DNA from: Podila epigama | Taxonomy: Eukaryota; Mortierellomycota; Mortierellomycetes; Mortierellales; Mortierellaceae | Assembly (NCBI GenBank): GCA_015679605.1 | Contig: JAAAVE010000704.1 | Coordinates: 400-14,632, forward strand | Direction: 5' to 3' | Length of the DNA: 14,233 nt | Program-made: the position numbers and the translations under genes | Shown: in pieces, positions 8,728 to 14,233 of the stretch | Numbering within the stretch: the first letter of the stretch is position 1 | How the letters are laid out: each line of letters starts with the position of its first letter | Notes under the pieces: generated by a model | Databases searched by the model: none | Seen by the model: only the letters and a program-made list of their open reading frames with translations | Told to the model about the DNA's origin: nothing

Positions 8728-9236
8728 TGGTTGTAAACCTTAAAAACTCTAATTTCCTTATTTCCTTCCCGATCTCTGTGAGGGTCTCGCCTCGTCTCCA
8801 TTCTCAACCGGCTCGCTTCGGAGTTGAGGGCTGCCATCCGACATGTGTTTCCTATCTTATTGTAGATCGGTAGACAGAGTATTGTCTTTGGTAACCAATC
8901 AGCCAAACAGCCCGGACTTGAATCCAACCGGATACCCACTCTTTTTTTCTTATTCTACTCTGCTCTCACCCTACGCAGAGCTGACATATGCTTGCTGTCC
9001 TTATGCATGTGGATAGTGTGTGAACACAAATGCGTGTGTATGTGTTTGTGTGTGAAAGTGTTCATGCGTGTGAATGAATGGGAGTGAGTTCACAGGTGTA
9101 TGGGTGGATACGAGTATGTCTTTATATGCATATGATTATGTGAATGTGTGAGATGTGTGGATAAAAATACAAGTGGAGAGTGGGGTGTAGTTGTTTGTAC
9201 GCTAATTGACATCTAGTCCTAGTCGTCATTCTCTTC

Positions 9237-12200
9237 CTAGTCGTCGTCGTCGCTCTCGTTCTCGTTCTCGTTCTCACCTTCAGCATCTTCTTCCTCTTCC
9301 TCTTCCTCTTCCTCTTCTTCGTCATGTGTCTCCATGGGTGGGCATTGTGTCAACTTTGAGCCATGCTCATCGACCACAGGCGCCTTCTTCACGAGCACAT
9401 TACCATTTTGTTGAATATACACATTGTTGGTACAAAAGCTGATCCGGCGCTTGCGCTCACATTCTTCGATCCGCTCCAGAGACGAAGTAATCGACGCTTC
9501 GTCCATGCCATCATCTGAACCAATCACCAGCATCTCCTCCTTGCGCTCCAGATCCTCGTCCAACATTTGAAGCGACTTGCTAGGGCTCGTCAAAAATTCA
9601 AGACCCAGGATCTTGCCCTGGCCATCACCTTCGCCATCTTCATCAAAATCTGCCACACGTTCGTCTTCCGAGTCCTCGTCTTCATCATCCTCATGCTCTT
9701 CATCTTCCTCGTCAGAGTCACAGTCGCTATCTTCATCGGATTCTTCTTCGTCTTCCAGCCAGGCAACAAACTTTGAGCTCTAAAAAAGTAGGGAAGCCAT
9801 GCAAAACAAGAGAGATGGACGGAAGAGGCGTTAGAACCATTGGCAGTCAGTATGAAACAAACAAAAAAAGAACAAGGATGAAGGGGAATGGATGGTCAGC
9901 AGAAAAAAAGAAAAAAAGAAAAAAAAAAGGTAACAGGATCTTACCATGCTACGGATACCATCACCCTGACCGAAAACACTTTGTGGCTCCTTGAGCAGTT
10001 TCCACCACTCGAGGATGGCCTCGGCATCAAGGACATCAAACTTGTACAGGGCCATGAGTTGACTAGTATGGTTGCGCATCAGCTTGTCATTCGAACTCGC
10101 GTAGCTCTCCAGCTTCTCGAGAAGGACCATCTGATCCTTGTGTGTGGCCACATAGTGAAGAAGAAGTGGTACAAACACTGCTTTGAACTTTGTCTCAACT
10201 GCAACCTTGGCGCTAACAAGGTCCCCAGTCTCAGTCATGACCGTTTTAACCCCCCAACCTCCCGAGATCGGCCCTCCAGCCTCAATGCGCTCAGTCTCCC
10301 ACCACTTCATAAACTCCTTGGCCAAAACAAACACAAGTTCTTCAGGAAGAGCATCGTACTTCAATAAAAGGTCGTCCAGTTGCAAAATCGTACGAGCCGG
10401 TGTGAACTTTGCAAGTTGTGCCTGATGAAGAAACTTGTGCGCCATTGAACTAAATGTCTCGTTCGCATCTGCCGGAGGGTCCTGTACCTCATCTTCGGGT
10501 GACTGGGATCGATGCTTCTTCATCAAAATCTCCATCATTGTACGCGGCGCCTCATCATCATCATCATCATCCTTCTCATCCTCGTCCTTGTCTTCGTCTG
10601 CATCCTCGTCTACTGCCTCGATGACTGAAACGTCTTTAGTATCATCCTCATCCTTGGAAGAGGTCGACTTTGATGGCTGTGATGGTGGTGGAAAGGAAGC
10701 GACATTGGCGTCAGGAGAGACAAAAGTGACCTTGTGTCCATCGCTTGACTGTGGAATAGAATGAACAGACTCGTCATCGAGGGATGACACGGCTCGGTTA
10801 CAAAGTCCAAACGACCTGTCATTGACAAAACACGCAGAGTCCTCATCATCATCTTCATCATCACTGTCCGGCGCTTGCTTATCGCAAGAGTCTCCATCGA
10901 GAAAGGAGGATGCGATTCGTTCCTCAACACCATCTCTCTTGGCTGAAGAACGACTCTCAGAGTTGCCAGCAATATTGAGCGCATCATCATCCGTCAAGTT
11001 GGAGTGGTGCAGCATCAGACCGCCCAGCCCTGAAAGACCACCTGTGAGACAGTAAGGTGAGCTGTCATACCCAATCTTGTATGTAGACGATTGTGATTTC
11101 TGCCGAAGTTCTTGCATCTCGATCGTCATCTGCTCCAGCTCTGCACGCAGCTGGGCTACCTTGAGTTCTTCAGCCTCCAGCTTGAGATTGAGTCCCTTCT
11201 TGATTTTGAGATATATTTGGTCAATAACCGCACGATTGTGACGCTCTGAGGCAAGGTCTGCCTTGGCTTGCGCTAAGGACAACTTTAGCGTCTTGTTCTT
11301 GGCAACCAGTCGCTGCATGGTCCTGGCGCGACGCGATCTCCTGTCCAGAGCGTGGGGGTCTTCTTCGGTATCGTTCGAGTCACTCCCTCCCGTCAACCCC
11401 TTGTCATCCTCATCCATTTCGGCCGTATCGCAATCGCTGCTCTCGCGTACGCTCGAGTTACAGGATATATCCGAATCAATGCGATTTGCACCTGGTTGCA
11501 ATCTATATTCACAAAAGGAGGTACGTTGTAGGGGGGGGGAGCGTCAAAAGCGAGGGGCCAGGGACAGAAAGACGGAGGTTCCGAAAGAAAAAGTTTGTAT
11601 TAGCAACCACCTTTAGAAGATTCATGATTGGCAAATATGCAAAAAAGAAAGAAAGCAAGGGAAACAAAAAGGGTTTTTGTTGAACTGACCTTTGAGAATT
11701 ATCAAGGATTTGTAACATGTTATTGCCCTTATTATTGCTCTGGTCCTTGTCGTTGTTATTGTTATTGTTGTTGTTGTTGTCATTGATATCATTCTTTATG
11801 TTTCTAATGATGTCGTTGCCTTGATCATGGTCATGACCATGGTCTTTAAACTGGGTTCTTGTTGAGGACTCTGGGTCACTGTTATGGACATACAGGTCCG
11901 ATCTTGAAAGATTGGTTTCAGAGTCAACTGTGTTGTTGGAGGACAAAACAGAGGCGACGGAGGAATCTGTGTTCAGGTTGGGCGAGATGACAAGGCGTGG
12001 GAGAGAAGGAGGTGAGGCTGTCGAGGGTGTGAGCTTTGATGTTGTGGGTGCATGAATGGGCAAAGAAGGTGCGAGCGGCACGACTACAGGGGCTGTGATT
12101 GATGAGGAGACCAAAGCTGCGGAAACATTTGTCAAGGGGGAACGCTGTTGACAATTGTTGCCATAGTCGTCATAGTTGTGGGCAAAAAAGCTGCTGTTGT

Positions 12201-12735
12201 TGTTATTGTTGTTGTTATTGTGGTTATAGTTGTGGTAATGATACATGTCATGGTCTTGGTCACTGCCAAAAGGGTGGTTGTGGTAATAGTGGTCGTAGTA
12301 GTAGTCGTGGTAGTCATAAAACTGCTGTTGATGTTGCATCCGTGGGTGCTTCTGACCCATGTTTCCATGGTAGCTGTTTCGTTTGTGGTGTCGCTGTGAA
12401 CGATGTCCATGACCATGATGCTGACTGTGGGTATGATGTGGGTGAGAAGGACGAGGTTGACTGGACCAACCGTGAGTGTAGTGTGCCGCTGACCAGTCAT
12501 CAAAGAATTCGCATTGTTGCTGATCCTGATAATGTTGGCGCTGCTGGTGTTGCGACTGCAACTCTGGCTGGCTCAGCATCAAAACTGGTGCCTTTCCTTT
12601 CATTGTTTTCGCTCTTGAAGAAGTTGCGCTTGGCGACGAGGGTGCACTGAGGCTGATGTGAGTGGGATGAGAGCGGTGCTTTGGTGAAGCTGAGGCAGCA
12701 GAATTGAGTGCGGGGGAGGAGTAAAGTGCACACAT
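9237..12735 (-). CDS. W2-domain (eIF5/eIF2B-epsilon-type) protein with prion-like N-terminus and coiled coil, 3 exons
   Basis: Exons, in transcript order: 12735-11690, 11502-9945, 9779-9237, giving 1048 residues. Introns are 187 and 165 bp (GTCAGT...ATAG, GTAAGA...TTAG) and phases match at both joints. Residues 1-348 are low-complexity: Gln, then His/Tyr-rich with a HNHPF..DQDHD..YHYH pattern, then two Asn runs. A charged coiled coil lies at about 403-486. Acidic/Ser linkers follow. A W2 domain spans about 698-885, with both aromatic/acidic boxes: ILEWWKLL (about 845-852) and, after the second intron, FVAWLEDEEESDED (from 872). The tail is acidic and contains KRRISF at 978-983, matching the PP1 RVxF docking pattern. 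W2 domains bind eIF2-beta and related translation factors, but the MIF4G, eIF5 zinc and nucleotidyltransferase domains of the usual W2 proteins are absent. The protein is therefore not eIF5 or eIF2B-epsilon; a role in translation or stress control is inferred. Confidence 0.88.
9780..9944 (-). other. intron 2 of the W2 gene
   Basis: The donor GTAAGA follows ...GIRSM and the acceptor ACTTTTTTAG precedes SSKFVAWLEDEEE. The intron cuts the W2 domain between its two aromatic/acidic boxes. Removing it rebuilds a continuous W2 C-terminus, which is the main evidence for the splice. Read-through of the donor instead gives a Phe-rich, plainly non-coding tail. Confidence 0.9.
11503..11689 (-). other. 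intron 1 of the W2 gene
   Basis: The donor is CAAAG/GTCAGT and the acceptor GAATATAG/ATTGC. The split codon AG+A gives Arg, so the protein reads ...NSQRLQPGANRID. The reading frame on both sides is long and of like composition. The link depends on splice signals and phase only, because no domain crosses this joint. Confidence 0.8.
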
Positions 12736-12756
12736 GCAGGAGGATGTAGATGAATG

Positions 12757-12966
12757 TCAGGGAATTGATGAAAATGAAGATGAAAATGAGAGTGCTTCTT
12801 GCTGTTGCTGTTGCTGTTGTTGGTGCTTAGGAAACTGCTGCTGCTGAAGGTGCTGACTGATGTCGTTCTTTTGTGAAGGGCAATCGAAGCAAGTAAAAGG
12901 AGATTTGCAAAGGAAGAAGGTATGGTTTGGAAAGGCAGAGTGTGGAGATTGAAGGTATTTCGACAT
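12757..12966 (-). other. Gln-rich upstream ORF, in frame with the W2 gene
   Basis: An ATG at 12966 opens a 69-codon frame (MSKYLQSPHS...) that ends in two Gln runs and a Ser/Phe stretch, then TGA at 12759-12757. The main ATG at 12735 is in the same frame, eight codons after the TGA codon, with no other stop between. It may be an ordinary uORF in the leader, an N-terminal extension cut by a variant or sequencing error, or a readthrough extension. The composition resembles the real N-terminus of the W2 protein. Confidence 0.5.
12784..12845 (-). repeat. CAG/CAA trinucleotide repeat
   Basis: On the minus strand, two runs of mixed CAG and CAA triplets are separated by a short unique part. They give Gln runs in the upstream ORF of the W2 gene. 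Length change here would be expected between strains. Confidence 0.85.
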
Positions 12967-13056
12967 GAATTGAAGAGGGTGAGTAGGGAAAGTAGGGTAG
13001 TTGAGTATGAAAGAGTGGAGGAGGTTGTGAGTGTAGTGACGATGAGAGAGAATATA

Positions 13057-13079
13057 GATGGATGGATGGATGGATGGAT
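13057..13079. repeat. (GATG)n tetranucleotide repeat
   Basis: Nearly six perfect GATG units on the plus strand, about 330 bp before the W2 gene start. It is the reverse complement of the CATC repeat at 13541-13577. Confidence 0.9.
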
Positions 13080-13452
13080 TGAAGTATAGATTTACGGATG
13101 GAAAGAAAAAAAAAGAAGAAATGACCAAATGACTGACGAAGACAAAGGTAAAAAGACCGAAAAGAGAATTAATGCAATGTGAGACACCAAACAAAAAAAA
13201 AACCATCCAGCCGGAATGAAGCATAATGACCTCATTGAAAGCCATTACAAACAACGGCACTTTTTCAAAGAGTGGCAAAAGTAGACATACACACAAGTCC
13301 TTTCCCATGTCTTTCCCTAAACCATTCTTTTGCAAATGCTTTGTAAGACCATGCCATGTCATGTCATGGAGTGGTCATTGATGACCTTCCTAAAGGAAAC
13401 GGCGGGGCGTAAAAAAAAAAGGGTTTCCTTTTCATTTTTCAGTGCTTCAGCA

Positions 13453-13459
13453 TGACTCA
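13453..13459. promoter_or_regulatory. TGACTCA (Gcn4/AP-1 type) site
   Basis: A perfect palindromic bZIP consensus about 720 bp before the W2 gene ATG. In other fungi this is the Gcn4/CPC1 amino-acid-starvation element. Its occurrence is directly seen; use by a regulator here is inferred. Confidence 0.4.
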
Positions 13460-13473
13460 CGAGGCTCAGCCAC

Positions 13474-13479
13474 CACGTG
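13474..13479. promoter_or_regulatory. CACGTG E-box
   Basis: A perfect bHLH E-box 15 bp after the TGACTCA site and about 740 bp before the W2 gene ATG. The pairing of both sites raises the chance that this is a true promoter segment. Confidence 0.4.
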
Positions 13480-13517
13480 TTAAGCGGCAAATTAGTGGCA
13501 AAAGGAACTGGTTCTCG

Positions 13518-13522
13518 ATTGG
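13518..13522 (-). promoter_or_regulatory. CCAAT box
   Basis: ATTGG on the plus strand, so CCAAT reading toward the W2 gene, about 40 bp upstream of the E-box. It matches the core of HAP/NF-Y sites. It is a short motif and could be chance. Confidence 0.35.
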
Positions 13523-13540
13523 TCAGCACTCACCTCTTCA

Positions 13541-13577
13541 CATCCATCCGTCCATCCATCCATCCATCCATCCATCC
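13541..13577. repeat. (CATC)n tetranucleotide repeat
   Basis: CATC/TCCA units with one G interruption near 13550. It is complementary to the GATG repeat 460 bp away, so a transcript that covers both could pair over about 23 bases. Confidence 0.9.
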
Positions 13578-14233
13578 CTATCCCTGACCAGTATGTATAT
13601 TTAACAAGAAACCGAAAGATCGACGCATATTGTTTTAAAGAAAAAGTTGAACCAGTGGAACTTTTATAACAACGAGATCGAATGTTAAACGCTGTTTTAC
13701 ACGATGTGCCATCACGGAAAAACATGTTTAGTAGAATAGACTTGCAGAGGACAGAGCTGAACCTAGACCTAGCAACATCTGCATGAGACAATGGCGACTC
13801 TCTAATCCAACCGATGATTGAATTTCGCCGTTGCTCAACCCGACCATGTAGAGCACCTTATTTTTGACATGCACCTCACTGGCTCAAGCCTTGATCCTTT
13901 TTTTTTTTATTTCATGCACACAATCTCGTTCATCTTTTCATTACGATTCTCCTATTATCACTACAACCATGCAAGTGCATTTTCAATCATGTAGACAATG
14001 TATTAATAGGTCGCTACTTTTACTTTTACTCTAGTTTACGTTGCGCGTAGTTTGTATTCATTTGGACATGGACCCTTGCATTCTTTCGGCGTAGCATCTC
14101 ACGCCTGCCCAATTGAAATCGTCCCTGTCATGGCGCACAATGATAATGTACATCGAGTGTTATTGAGGACGTTCTCAAACACTTCACCAAAGCTTTGTGT
14201 GAGGTCTTGTCAGTAGAAATAATAACCAAAAAA

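Larger units (their letters stand above)
7989..9236. other. intergenic region: leader and promoter side of the Myb-type gene, 3' flank of the W2 gene
   Basis: About 1.25 kb without a supported gene. TTTATA at 8267-8272 and 8318-8323 reads TATAAA on the minus strand, 280-330 bp before the Myb-type start, so these are possible TATA elements. A CCAAT motif lies at 8894-8898. The stretch 9015-9160 is TG/GAATG-rich and simple in composition, probably 3' flank of the W2 gene. No tRNA or other RNA gene was recognised. Confidence 0.65.
13363..14233. other. right-hand non-coding region: promoter side of the W2 gene
   Basis: There is no ORF with a credible product in this 0.87 kb. The part up to about 13620 has the densest candidate regulatory sites in the window (TGACTCA, CACGTG, CCAAT), fitting a promoter for the minus-strand W2 gene. 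An AATAAA on the minus strand at 13911-13906, inside a T-rich run, might mark the 3' end of another minus-strand gene beyond the window, but this is weak. Confidence 0.5.

Noticed and set aside
8905-8935. GGTTGGATTCAAGTCC on the minus strand, resembling a tRNA T-loop
   Set aside because: No matching acceptor, D-arm or anticodon stem could be found around it.
9837-9930. Phe-rich tail (SCYLFFFFFSFF...) extending the second exon of the W2 gene
   Set aside because: It is read-through past the GTAAGA donor at 9944 into the poly-pyrimidine intron. Splicing instead restores the W2 domain.
12148-12399. Plus-strand ORF rich in Val/Ile
   Set aside because: It is the antisense shadow of the Asn/His-rich first exon of the W2 gene, with no promoter or domain.
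12967-13362. Upstream part of the 201-codon minus-strand ORF, with Phe-rich and hydrophobic segments
   Set aside because: The composition is that of T-rich non-coding DNA (Phe runs from poly-T, PSIHPSIY from the GATG repeat). Only the last 69 codons look possibly coding.

Overview
The window looks like nuclear DNA of a filamentous fungus, most likely an early-diverging one (Mucoromycota, perhaps Mortierellales). Its introns are 104-174 bp with ordinary GT...AG ends and CTAAC/CTGAC-like branch sites. It has long low-complexity Ser/Gln/His/Asn/Asp-Glu tracts in regulatory proteins, many short poly(A/T) runs and CA/TG microsatellites, and TATA/CCAAT-type elements. There are no bacterial operon features. 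The phylum call is an inference from style, not from a marker gene.

Layout: (1) 346-723 (+) is an intron-less gene for a 125-residue secreted cysteine-containing protein with a TATA box. (2) 863-3927 (-) converges on it and encodes a 559-residue SVOP/sugar-porter-like MFS transporter. I reconstructed it as 11 exons, including consecutive tiny exons of 33, 12 and 31 nt and, further on, 18 and 7 nt; simple ORF calling cannot see these. (3) 3928-4928 is non-coding: the transporter's 5' region and the 3' region of the next gene. (4) 4929-7988 (-) is a large single-exon gene for a 1019-residue nuclear-type protein with one Myb/SANT repeat, long homopolymer tracts and an internal duplication with a 101-codon period. 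(5) 7989-9236 is non-coding, with a CAA-type leader repeat and an AGTCA-type repeat. (6) 9237-12735 (-) is a three-exon gene for a 1048-residue protein. It has a His/Tyr/Asn-rich prion-like N-terminus, a coiled coil, a W2 (eIF5/eIF2B-epsilon-type) HEAT domain split by an intron, and an acidic tail carrying a PP1-docking-like KRRISF motif. (7) 12736-14233 is its leader and promoter side. It holds a Gln-rich upstream ORF in the same frame as the main start and separated from it by one TGA, TGACTCA, CACGTG and CCAAT sites, and two oppositely oriented GATG/CATC repeats.

The three large genes run in tandem on the minus strand as separate transcription units, each with its own long intergenic region. 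Nothing indicates that they form one pathway. No tRNA, rRNA, transposon or CRISPR array was recognised. The most notable items are the micro-exon cluster in the transporter and the unusual domain combination of the W2 protein.
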